Of a DNA stretch of 8,365 bases, positions 1 to 4,892 are shown piece after piece. The stretch is from JAHFJA01 sp964357385 (GTDB taxonomy: Bacteria; Patescibacteriota; Patescibacteriia; JACQRZ01), in assembly GCA_964357385.1 (NCBI GenBank), contig CAYHKW010000045.1:1-8365 (forward strand). Reading direction: 5' to 3'. Both the position numbers and the translations under genes were made by a program. The first letter of the stretch is position 1, and every line of letters begins with the position of its first letter. Under the pieces are notes generated by a model, which was not told the origin of the DNA, made no database searches, and saw only the letters and a program-made list of their open reading frames with translations.

Positions 1-27
1 AAATCGCATAACTCTTAATTACGCTTT

Positions 28-621
28 ATGTTTGAAGCAAAAAACTACGACCGATTGCTGGGTACTGCCGGTTTTAGTGACGAGATGCTCAAAAACCATT
101 TCACGCTCTATCAAGGGTATGTGACCAATAGCAACACCCTCCACACCACCATGCACGAAATGCTTGAGGCGGGAACAATGGCAAAACCAGAATATTCAGA
201 AATCAAGCGACGGTTCGGCTGGGAATTTAACGGCATGCGCATGCATGAGCTGTATTTTGACAACATGACCAATGAAAAAAAGGATGCAAGCGCCCTTTGG
301 GAAAGCCCCATGGTAAAAAAAATGACCGAGCAGTTTGGTGGTCCGGACAAATGGAAAGAGATATTTGTCAATGTCGGTAAGATGCGCGGCATCGGCTGGG
401 CAGTGTTGTGTATGGATCCCGTATCAAAGCACCTGTTCAACGTATGGATCAATGAACATGATGTCGGTCATCTTGCCACTTGTACCCCCATCCTGGTGAT
501 GGATGTTTTCGAGCACGCATTCATGATTGACTACGGCCTCAAGCGCGCTGATTACATAGAAAGCTTTTGGAATGCCATCGACTGGCAGGTTATGTCAGAT
601 CGGTTTGATGCGGTAAGGTAG
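28..621 (+). CDS. sod: Fe/Mn-family superoxide dismutase, 197 aa
   Basis: Converts superoxide to hydrogen peroxide and oxygen; no signal peptide is visible, so it is probably cytoplasmic. The four metal ligands are in place: His24 (in KNHFTLYQGYV), His73 (in MRMHELYF), Asp159 and His163 (in DVFEHAF). The second-shell Tyr31 and the IDYG/FWNAIDW C-terminal signature are also present. The length is normal for the family. The residue that usually separates Fe from Mn enzymes is unusual: Gly69 stands where FeSOD carries its active-site Gln, and His144 (NEHD) stands where MnSOD carries Gln146. A His there is known from some archaeal and other divergent or cambialistic SODs, so metal preference cannot be read off. 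An in-frame stop at 16-18 makes the ATG at 28 the first possible start. No clear Shine-Dalgarno sequence precedes it. It converges on the archaemetzincin gene. Confidence 0.95.
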   Translation: MFEAKNYDRLLGTAGFSDEMLKNHFTLYQGYVTNSNTLHTTMHEMLEAGTMAKPEYSEIKRRFGWEFNGMRMHELYFDNMTNEKKDASALWESPMVKKMTEQFGGPDKWKEIFVNVGKMRGIGWAVLCMDPVSKHLFNVWINEHDVGHLATCTPILVMDVFEHAFMIDYGLKRADYIESFWNAIDWQVMSDRFDAVR

Positions 622-636
622 ATATTAGGCAATTAA

Positions 637-666
637 AAAAGAGGTCTCATTATTTGAGCCTCTTTT
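637..666. terminator. Bidirectional intrinsic terminator between convergent genes
   Basis: An 8-bp stem, AAAAGAGG (637-644) with CCTCTTTT (659-666), continues through a mismatch into CTCA/TGAG. It has a T-rich tail on both strands. It lies between the stop codon of the dismutase (619-621) and the stop codon of the archaemetzincin (668-670), so it can end both transcripts. Confidence 0.85.
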
Positions 667-667
667 G

Positions 668-1342
668 TTATGGTTTCAGTGTTTTAAAATTTGCAACAAG
701 ATCCCTCCTGCACTCTTCACAAAATGAGCCGAGAAACAAACGATCCAAGGTATGACTTTTCCAAACAACAACCGTCCCCGCATGCCGCATTATGCAAATA
801 TTGGAGCAGTGCACGCCATTGTTATCAGTAATATCATACGCTCTCGTCAGAAGACCAAATATATGACCTAACTCATGCATCACTATTGTCTTTATCAACT
901 GAGCACGAACCGTTATGTGTTCATATACCAACATGTGTGTGGAAAGAACTATCCCCACGCCTGTTTGCCCAAGAGCATGTACATAATTAATACTCTGCTC
1001 GGTTACCCCCAGAGGCTCTTTGGTAAGAAGCACGGTCATGTACGATTCGGGTGCTTGCTCCAACCGTTTGCGAAGATACGCAAGCACGCTTTGTGCATTA
1101 ACTTTTGGAAATCCATTTCGTATCTCTGTCGCTGATTTGATATACCAATCAACGCTTCGAAACGGAACCAGCTGGCCGTCTTGTTCATGTCCTCCCCCTT
1201 GCCAGTGGCCATCATATCGATAAGGCATGTTACCCATCGCACCCATGACATCCATCACTTCCACTATTCCTCGAATCGTTGCATCAATCATCTCAACAGG
1301 GATATCACGTTCATGAATAAACCGAATGCCGTTTATCTTCAT
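668..1342 (-). CDS. amzA: Archaemetzincin-family zinc metalloprotease, 224 aa
   Basis: Predicted zinc-dependent peptidase of the archaemetzincin family (M54); its physiological substrate is unknown. The catalytic motif HELGHIFG begins at residue 156 (His156, Glu157, His160). The third zinc ligand is probably His178 in VHCSNICIM, which also carries Cys179, Cys183 and the Met-turn Met185. Cys208 and Cys211 (FCEEC) complete the second, structural zinc site typical of this family. The spacing departs from the usual HExxHxxGxxHCx4CxM pattern: about 12 extra residues separate HELGHIFG from His178, the first Cys pair is one residue closer, and more residues precede the CxxC. I chose the ATG at 1342 because AGGAGG (1354-1359) lies 11 nt upstream; the in-frame GTG codons further up touch or overlap that site. 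No signal peptide is seen. It has its own promoter, divergent from RNA unit 1. Confidence 0.88.
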   Translation of the reverse strand: MKINGIRFIHERDIPVEMIDATIRGIVEVMDVMGAMGNMPYRYDGHWQGGGHEQDGQLVPFRSVDWYIKSATEIRNGFPKVNAQSVLAYLRKRLEQAPESYMTVLLTKEPLGVTEQSINYVHALGQTGVGIVLSTHMLVYEHITVRAQLIKTIVMHELGHIFGLLTRAYDITDNNGVHCSNICIMRHAGTVVVWKSHTLDRLFLGSFCEECRRDLVANFKTLKP

Positions 1343-1377
1343 TTCTTTCACCACCTCCTTATAATCACCTGCCCGCT

Positions 1378-1406
1378 AGGCTAGCACCTCAAGATAACGA
1401 GGTCAA
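1378..1406 (-). promoter_or_regulatory. Sigma70-type promoter of the archaemetzincin gene
   Basis: On the minus strand TTGACC (1406-1401), a 17-nt spacer and TAGCCT (1383-1378) precede the gene. TGC before the -10 gives an extended -10. The same layout, including the unusual TAGYCT -10, drives the four RNA units. Its -35 lies only 14 bp from the divergent -35 of RNA unit 1. Confidence 0.65.
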
Positions 1407-1420
1407 GACACCTTCTCCTC

Positions 1421-1449
1421 TTGACACCTCCTTTACCCCCTGCTAGTCT
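1421..1449 (+). promoter_or_regulatory. Promoter of RNA unit 1
   Basis: TTGACA (1421-1426), a 17-nt spacer and TAGTCT (1444-1449), with TGC before the -10. The conserved RNA begins about 7 nt downstream. The element recurs with the same spacing ahead of all four copies. Confidence 0.8.
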
Positions 1450-1455
1450 GCTTTT

Positions 1456-1568
1456 CAAGGTTATTGTCCCAGCCGATTATCTTGAACAGGGCCTTAGTTC
1501 TTTATTGAATTGAGTACTCGTTCTTGGTAGGAACAAGCGTAATAAGTATGAGCGTGGCTCATATCTAT
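1456..1568 (+). ncRNA. Structured scaffold RNA, copy 1
   Basis: First of four copies of a scaffold of about 110 nt. Foldable parts, in order: a TCAAG/CTTGA closing stem around a highly conserved loop containing TTGTCCCAGCCGATTAT; CTTAGTTC (1493-1500) with GAATTGAG (1507-1514); GTTC/GAAC within GTTCTTGGTAGGAAC; and TATGAGC (1547-1553) with GCTCATA (1557-1563) around a GTG loop. Between copies the second stem changes with its pairing kept (CTTAGTTC/GAATTAAG, CTTAGTTC/GAATTGAG, CTCGTTC/GAACGAG), which supports a selected RNA structure. The scaffold runs straight into a repeat array with no terminator between. I do not recognise it as a catalogued RNA family. A tracr-, scout- or omega-like partner for the neighbouring Cas12-like protein is my inference. 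Confidence 0.75.
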
Positions 1569-1725
1569 CTTCTGGTGGTGTTTGGGGGCATGCATATGCG
1601 GCATCTGAATCACCCTCAAGAGTTGATTGAGGACGTAAATCGCGTATTTGACGAGAAAATTGCCATCACCAAAAAAAGAATGCTTGGGGGCGCAGGAAAA
1701 AAATGATGCTTGGGGACTAATTACC
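1569..1725 (+). CRISPR. Degenerate CRISPR-like mini-array, unit 1 (decayed)
   Basis: Repeat ends of the form TTGGGGR or TTGAGGA occur at 1569-1588, about 1609-1633, 1669-1690 and about 1702-1715. The second keeps the repeat hairpin with different bases: CCTCAA (1614-1619) pairs with TTGAGG (1627-1632), against CCAAA/TTTGG in other units. The third has CCAA/TTGG but has lost the upstream TCRTC/GATGA hairpin. The segment 1634-1668 is 35 nt, matching unique segments elsewhere; the other spacings are irregular. This is the least regular of the four arrays and may be partly decayed. Confidence 0.45.
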
Positions 1726-1751
1726 AAAATCACCGAAAACGGTGATTTTTT
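1726..1751 (+). terminator. Intrinsic terminator of RNA unit 1
   Basis: AAAATCACCG (1726-1735), loop AAAA, CGGTGATTTT (1740-1749), then further T. It gives unit 1 a transcript of about 295 nt. Confidence 0.88.
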
Positions 1752-1754
1752 AAT

Positions 1755-1784
1755 AAAAAAATCGTCAGATGATGAGTCTGACGA
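1755..1784 (-). terminator. Intrinsic terminator of the Cas12-like operon
   Basis: A perfect 8-bp stem, TCGTCAGA (1762-1769) with TCTGACGA (1777-1784), is followed on the minus strand by seven T residues (1761-1755). It lies 14 bp past the stop codon of the 594-aa gene and back to back with the terminator of RNA unit 1. Confidence 0.88.
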
Positions 1785-1798
1785 ATGTATCGATTTAA

Positions 1799-3583
1799 TT
1801 ATTGTGAAGCTTCCAGAAGCTTCTTTTCTTTTTGTTTCAATTTTTCTTGTCCTATAGCAACCAAGGCACCTGTGATATCTTCCGGTGGAGCATCGGCATA
1901 CGCCCTCCACCATTCCTTGGATTTTGCAGTACCCGCTGCGACAGCCATTTCTTTTTTGAGCAGATAGTCGGGAACAATGACAAGCATCACCCCTTCTTTG
2001 TTTGCTTGGTGCGTTATACCCGCAAGCAAGTCAGAATAATTCCACATGGAAGACTTCCGATTTTCAATAGCATTGCCACCTGCCTTATTAGCCCAGGTGA
2101 TTTGCTCAACCACCAACGTAGCATTTCGTTTTTTTGCTTCACCGACAATGGTGTGTGCCAATGCACGCGTCCACTCCCGATTTTTCTCAAAAAACTGTTT
2201 GCCTGTTACTGAACGGTACTGCTTCTGCTCTCCTTCCATTTTTTCTTTTTCCGAAAGAGCATCGTTGATCTTGTCTGCCCATTGACTCATTGACCCTACC
2301 TCATCTGCCTGTGAATCACGCCAATGAACTATTGGATCCTTAGCAAAATGCACCGCATATACTTCCGGTTGCAGAGATACCATTGTTGTCAGACGCAAGG
2401 CAATATCTAATTTCCACTCCCGCTTGCCATCTCCTTGCTTATGGAGTTTTAATCCTGACTTGCCTTTCCTGTTCGGATGCGGAGATTTGAACTCTTTAAT
2501 GGAGATCGTTCCAATACCGCCTGACACGGTAAGATAGTGCTCCATCCACCCTTTATGGGGGTTGCTTTTGTGCGGCGTGGAATCAAGTCCCAAAGGAAGC
2601 ATGATACCTGTACCCGACTCAGGCCATTTAGGGTTAGAACAATCCAAGGCAACAAACTTGTCCTTCCTGGGATACCACCAATCAGTCTTTTGTCCTGGTC
2701 GAGGCATTAATACTCCGACAGTTGCAGTGAGGAGTGGGAGAAAAGCGTAGATCCGACCGTTTGTGCTTCGTTTAAAAAGCTGGACAGGAGAACCGCTTGT
2801 TCCGTTGGTAAAAAAAACCGGAAGCCGCTTTGGGTTGGGACTGCGTACAAATTCTATCCATTCAGGAGTAATACATACCAACCTGTCCCCTGCCAAATCA
2901 TCATCCTTGAATTTCCCTGGCGTGACGTCACGCCGTTTTGCATATTGCAGACCTGATGAGAGGGCTGTTACTGCATGCAATGCATGAACCCTCGCTTCCT
3001 TTCGCAATGTCGGACATCGTTCTGCCGTATCGGGATAGGAAGGCTTTTGACCTGCCGCATCACCGGTGTACCAGAGCTCGATAAAGGACAAGAGTTGTTC
3101 TGCCGCCTTTTGATAGGCGCCATCCCTCATGCTTCTCGGAAGCTCTTTGGGGGCATTGCGCAACCAGTTGCGTAACAATCCTTGCATAATGGTTGCATTA
3201 ACGGTTGCCGCCATCACTTCCTTTTCTCCTTTTGCCTTCATTGCCGCAAGACGGAAATACAACCAGTATCTCCCTTCACGCTCCTCAACTTTGAAAAGGT
3301 TATATGAATTTCCCTTTTCTTTTTTGATGAGCTTATGGGCATCTTCCAATTCTCGATCGGGATGAAGGGGAAGCATCAGTATGCTTTCCGTTTCACCCAA
3401 TTCAAGTCCTGCCTGTACTGCCGCAAGAATGGTAGCGACCGCTTGGCCAAACAAAGTATGGGTCTGCCTCAATATGTCTTTGTGCATTTCAGGAAGTTTC
3501 CCATCACCAAAGGTGATAAGCAGCGGAGATACGGTGGTGAAAAAATCGTTTTTAATTTCAATCGGTTTATTTGCTGTTAACAT
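1799..3583 (-). CDS. Cas12/TnpB-like RuvC protein, probably nuclease-inactive, 594 aa
   Basis: I do not recognise a named family for the full length, but residues 405-580 read as a Cas12/TnpB RuvC domain. The RuvC-I strand is YAVHFAKDPIVH (409-420), with His412 where the catalytic Asp should be. RuvC-II is TLVVEQI with Glu493, preceded by the usual helix. A bridge-like helix and GVMLVIVPDY (531-540) match the TnpB/Cas12 segment before the zinc ribbon. RuvC-III is PPEDITGALVAIG with Asp569. The CxxC zinc ribbon is absent. Residues 1-400 are not assignable by eye. The length is close to that of small type V effectors such as Cas12m. I chose the ATG at 3583 because AGGAGG (3593-3598) lies 9 nt upstream; a longer reading with 25 more residues lacks this support and overlaps the upstream gene. 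Probable role: RNA-guided DNA binding without cutting. This rests on the motifs and on four adjacent RNA units. A different RNase H-fold protein is possible. Confidence 0.65.
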   Translation of the reverse strand: MLTANKPIEIKNDFFTTVSPLLITFGDGKLPEMHKDILRQTHTLFGQAVATILAAVQAGLELGETESILMLPLHPDRELEDAHKLIKKEKGNSYNLFKVEEREGRYWLYFRLAAMKAKGEKEVMAATVNATIMQGLLRNWLRNAPKELPRSMRDGAYQKAAEQLLSFIELWYTGDAAGQKPSYPDTAERCPTLRKEARVHALHAVTALSSGLQYAKRRDVTPGKFKDDDLAGDRLVCITPEWIEFVRSPNPKRLPVFFTNGTSGSPVQLFKRSTNGRIYAFLPLLTATVGVLMPRPGQKTDWWYPRKDKFVALDCSNPKWPESGTGIMLPLGLDSTPHKSNPHKGWMEHYLTVSGGIGTISIKEFKSPHPNRKGKSGLKLHKQGDGKREWKLDIALRLTTMVSLQPEVYAVHFAKDPIVHWRDSQADEVGSMSQWADKINDALSEKEKMEGEQKQYRSVTGKQFFEKNREWTRALAHTIVGEAKKRNATLVVEQITWANKAGGNAIENRKSSMWNYSDLLAGITHQANKEGVMLVIVPDYLLKKEMAVAAGTAKSKEWWRAYADAPPEDITGALVAIGQEKLKQKEKKLLEASQ

Positions 3584-3770
3584 TCTTTGTTTCCTCCTGT
3601 TGTAATCGCCCCTTGAGATTAATAAGCCGTTCAAGCTTCTTTTTTGCCCGATAATCATGTTCCATGCCCGGCTTTTTAAGATGAATACTAAGACGTTCTG
3701 TATCGGCGTCTACTTTTTTTAGCTGTTCAGCCCTATGCTCAGGGTTGTTTGCAATATTGAGAGTTTTCAA
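3567..3770 (-). CDS. Small charged helical protein translationally coupled to the Cas12-like gene, 67 aa
   Basis: Unknown function. The protein is rich in Lys, Arg and Glu, has no Cys, and is predicted by eye to be two helices: about residues 8-31, then a turn near KPGMEHD, then about 38-60. The second helix (KKKLERLINLKGRLQQEE) has coiled-coil spacing. The layout weakly recalls short helical-hairpin proteins of the DUF465/YdcH type, which is only a resemblance. The start is TTG at 3770, supported by AGGAGG (3780-3785) 9 nt upstream and a strong promoter beyond it. Its stop lies 17 bp inside the effector gene, so the two are co-transcribed and probably translationally coupled. That arrangement suggests a subunit, RNA-binding helper or regulator of the effector; this is inference. 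Confidence 0.75.
   Translation of the reverse strand: MKTLNIANNPEHRAEQLKKVDADTERLSIHLKKPGMEHDYRAKKKLERLINLKGRLQQEETKNVNSK
3593..3598 (-). promoter_or_regulatory. Ribosome binding site that fixes the effector start
   Basis: AGGAGG on the minus strand, 9 nt before the ATG at 3583 and inside the 3' end of the upstream small gene. The small gene has an identical site with the same 9-nt spacing (3780-3785). Confidence 0.85.
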
Positions 3771-3812
3771 TGACCTGTTCCTCCTTTAGTTATAATACAA
3801 ATCTCACTTGTC

Positions 3813-3841
3813 CTTATAGCACATTTTTGCCTTTTTGTCAA
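3813..3841 (-). promoter_or_regulatory. Promoter of the small-protein/Cas12-like operon
   Basis: TTGACA (3841-3836), a 17-nt spacer and TATAAG (3818-3813) on the minus strand, about 43 bp before the TTG start. It diverges from RNA unit 2, whose -35 begins at 3884. Confidence 0.85.
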
Positions 3842-3883
3842 GATTAGGCGAGTTTTTGAGGATTACCACCGCCATATCCCCTC

Positions 3884-3912
3884 TTGACACCCTCCCTCAT
3901 TATTGCTAGTCT
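3884..3912 (+). promoter_or_regulatory. Promoter of RNA unit 2
   Basis: TTGACA (3884-3889), 17-nt spacer, TAGTCT (3907-3912), with TGC before the -10. Confidence 0.8.
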
Positions 3913-3918
3913 GCATCA

Positions 3919-4029
3919 CAAGGTTATTGTCCCAGCCGATTATCTTGAACAGAGCCTTAGTTCTTTGTGAATTAAGTATGCGTTCTTGGTAGGAACAAGC
4001 ATTGAGTATGAGCGTGGCTCATATATATT
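3919..4029 (+). ncRNA. Structured scaffold RNA, copy 2
   Basis: Second copy of the scaffold. Stems: CTTAGTTC (3956-3963) with GAATTAAG (3969-3976); GTTC (3982-3985) with GAAC (3993-3996); TATGAGC (4007-4013) with GCTCATA (4017-4023). It is identical to copy 3 over its whole length and differs from copy 1 at scattered positions, mainly in loops or as pairing-preserving changes. It lies upstream of and divergent to the effector operon. Confidence 0.8.
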
Positions 4030-4041
4030 CTCTTGAGGACT
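3919..4041 (+). repeat. 123-bp perfect inverted repeat, left arm
   Basis: Bases 3919-4041 are identical to the reverse complement of 4477-4599. The arm covers the whole scaffold RNA and the first repeat end. The flanking promoters are similar but not identical, so the identity stops near the transcription start. Confidence 0.93.
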
Positions 4042-4132
4042 TCAAAGTCGTTATTTCTTTCGCTTCTTCCCATATCATCAGAGATGACCAATTGGTTTGA
4101 TAATCAAAAAAGGAGGTAGATAATGAATACAT
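4030..4132 (+). CRISPR. CRISPR-like mini-array, unit 2
   Basis: The first repeat end (CTCTTGAGGA, to 4039) is followed by a 35-nt unique segment (4040-4074) and a second repeat (4075-4095). That repeat keeps the TCATC-AGA-GATGA hairpin but has the second hairpin shortened to CCAATTGG. A second unique segment (4096-4132) contains AGGAGG, 6 nt and ATG, resembling a translation start region. Only two repeats are present, too few for a conventional CRISPR call on their own; the call depends on comparison with units 3 and 4. Confidence 0.5.
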
Positions 4133-4159
4133 AAAAACCATCTACAATTGATGGTTTTT
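4133..4159 (+). terminator. Intrinsic terminator of RNA unit 2
   Basis: A 10-bp stem, AAAAACCATC (4133-4142) with GATGGTTTTT (4150-4159), 7-nt loop and a T run inside the 3' arm. The transcript is about 240 nt, the shortest of the four. Confidence 0.9.
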
Positions 4160-4218
4160 ACTTACTAAAAAAATTTCAGTGCAATGATTTTGATACAAAC
4201 AAAAACAGGTCTCCGAAA

Positions 4219-4256
4219 AAAACTAAAGAAAAAAGAAACCCGTATTAGAGTTTCTT
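4219..4256 (-). terminator. Intrinsic terminator of RNA unit 3
   Basis: On the minus strand AAGAAACTC (4256-4248) pairs with GGGTTTCTT (4241-4233) through one G-U pair, and a T-rich tail runs through about 4219. The resulting transcript is about 375 nt. Confidence 0.8.
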
Positions 4257-4262
4257 AAGACT

Positions 4263-4489
4263 AGTTCACCAAGCGTTATGCTTTCGTTACTGAACTGGAA
4301 AATGTTTTAAAAGTTGCCTTGAGTCCACAAGCATTCTCCTTTTGGTCATCCTTGACGATCGATCCGTCGACTATGTCCATTCGCCTCCCATAGTCCCCAA
4401 AGCATCCATCCTCTGATGAAAAGCAAGATGTCTCCCAAGCATGTTGATTTCTAATCCCCAAACACTACTTAAGCACAGTCCTCAAGAGA
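4263..4489 (-). CRISPR. CRISPR-like mini-array, unit 3
   Basis: Read on the minus strand: a first repeat fused to the scaffold (4489-4455, ending GTTTGGGGA); unique segment of 35 nt (4454-4420); a shortened repeat (4419-4394); unique segment of 35 nt (4393-4359); a full 35-nt repeat (4358-4324) with hairpin TCGTC/GATGA; and a further unique segment. A degenerate fourth repeat end (GCTTGGTGAACT) may lie at about 4288-4263. The constant 35-nt unique segments, unrelated to each other, are the main reason to see a guide array. Repeats are only partly conserved. Confidence 0.6.
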
Positions 4490-4599
4490 ATATATATGAG
4501 CCACGCTCATACTCAATGCTTGTTCCTACCAAGAACGCATACTTAATTCACAAAGAACTAAGGCTCTGTTCAAGATAATCGGCTGGGACAATAACCTTG
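4477..4599 (-). repeat. 123-bp perfect inverted repeat, right arm
   Basis: Reverse complement of 3919-4041 with no mismatch. The two arms enclose 435 bp that hold the array of unit 2 and the array of unit 3, which are unrelated in their unique segments. Confidence 0.93.
4490..4599 (-). ncRNA. Structured scaffold RNA, copy 3
   Basis: Third scaffold copy, identical to copy 2 and on the opposite strand. Stem two lies at 4562-4542 and the TATGAGC/GCTCATA hairpin at 4511-4495. It follows its own promoter and runs directly into the unit 3 array. The identity with copy 2 points to recent duplication by inversion or to gene conversion. Confidence 0.8.
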
Positions 4600-4604
4600 A
4601 TTGC

Positions 4605-4633
4605 AGACTAGCAAGGATGAGCGGGGGTGTCAA
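4605..4633 (-). promoter_or_regulatory. Promoter of RNA unit 3
   Basis: TTGACA (4633-4628), 17-nt spacer, TAGTCT (4610-4605) on the minus strand. It lies immediately after the terminator of unit 4. Confidence 0.8.
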
Positions 4634-4644
4634 GAGGACGGTAA

Positions 4645-4671
4645 TTAAAAAATCACTGTGTTCAGTGATTT
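4645..4671 (-). terminator. Intrinsic terminator of RNA unit 4
   Basis: AATCACTG (4670-4663) pairs with CAGTGATT (4658-4651) around a 4-nt loop, followed by a run of six T on the minus strand (4652-4647). Confidence 0.88.
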
Positions 4672-4699
4672 ATATTTTTGCCTTCTCTGATTATATCTA

Positions 4700-4892
4700 T
4701 AAAGGCAATCTTCAGATAATATTCAGATTACAGTCCCTCAAGCACCCTTATTTCGGTCATCTCTGACGACACACTTCGATACCCACCAGTGATTTGCCAG
4801 AATCCCCAAACATCCTCCTTTTGGTCATCTTTGATGATTAATAAACAATGACTGACCAAAGCTGGCATCCGTCCCTCAAACATCACCAGAAG
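4700..4892 (-). CRISPR. CRISPR-like mini-array, unit 4 (most regular)
   Basis: Read on the minus strand: a first partial repeat fused to the scaffold (4892-4872, ending TTTGAGGGA); unique segment of 34 nt (4871-4838); a 35-nt repeat (4837-4803) with two hairpins, TCATC/GATGA and CCAAA-N9-TTTGG; unique segment of 33 nt (4802-4770); a 36-nt repeat (4769-4734) with TCGTC/GATGA; and a last unique segment running toward the terminator. Repeat ends are exactly 69 bp apart twice (4734, 4803, 4872). Repeat and spacer lengths match ordinary CRISPR dimensions, and the repeat-then-guide order matches type V crRNAs. The repeats differ at many positions, unlike an active CRISPR array. Confidence 0.65.

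Noticed and set aside
1494..1913. 139-aa minus-strand open frame over RNA unit 1
   Set aside because: It crosses two terminators, the scaffold hairpins and the 3' end of the effector gene; no ribosome site and no recognisable protein.
1799..3583. The effector as an active IS200/IS605 TnpB transposon
   Set aside because: The zinc ribbon and RuvC-I Asp are missing, there is no TnpA gene, and no single left and right ends were recognised; the repeats are promoter-driven RNA units in mixed orientation.
3584..3658. N-terminal extension of the Cas12-like protein by 25 residues
   Set aside because: AGGAGG lies 9 nt before the ATG at 3583, and the extension overlaps the small upstream gene.
4007..4023. 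The TATGAGC/GCTCATA hairpin as a terminator
   Set aside because: No T run follows on either strand in any copy, and convincing terminators lie further downstream in each unit.
4123..4134. Gene start with AGGAGG and ATG in unit 2
   Set aside because: The frame closes after three codons and a terminator follows; reported as a possible guide instead.
4276..4461. 61-aa minus-strand open frame in unit 3
   Set aside because: It lies wholly within the repeat/unique array and its composition follows the repeats; no ribosome site.
4700..4892. A standard active CRISPR array
   Set aside because: Repeats are not identical, only two or three occur per unit, and no cas1, cas2 or cas4 is present; kept only as CRISPR-like.
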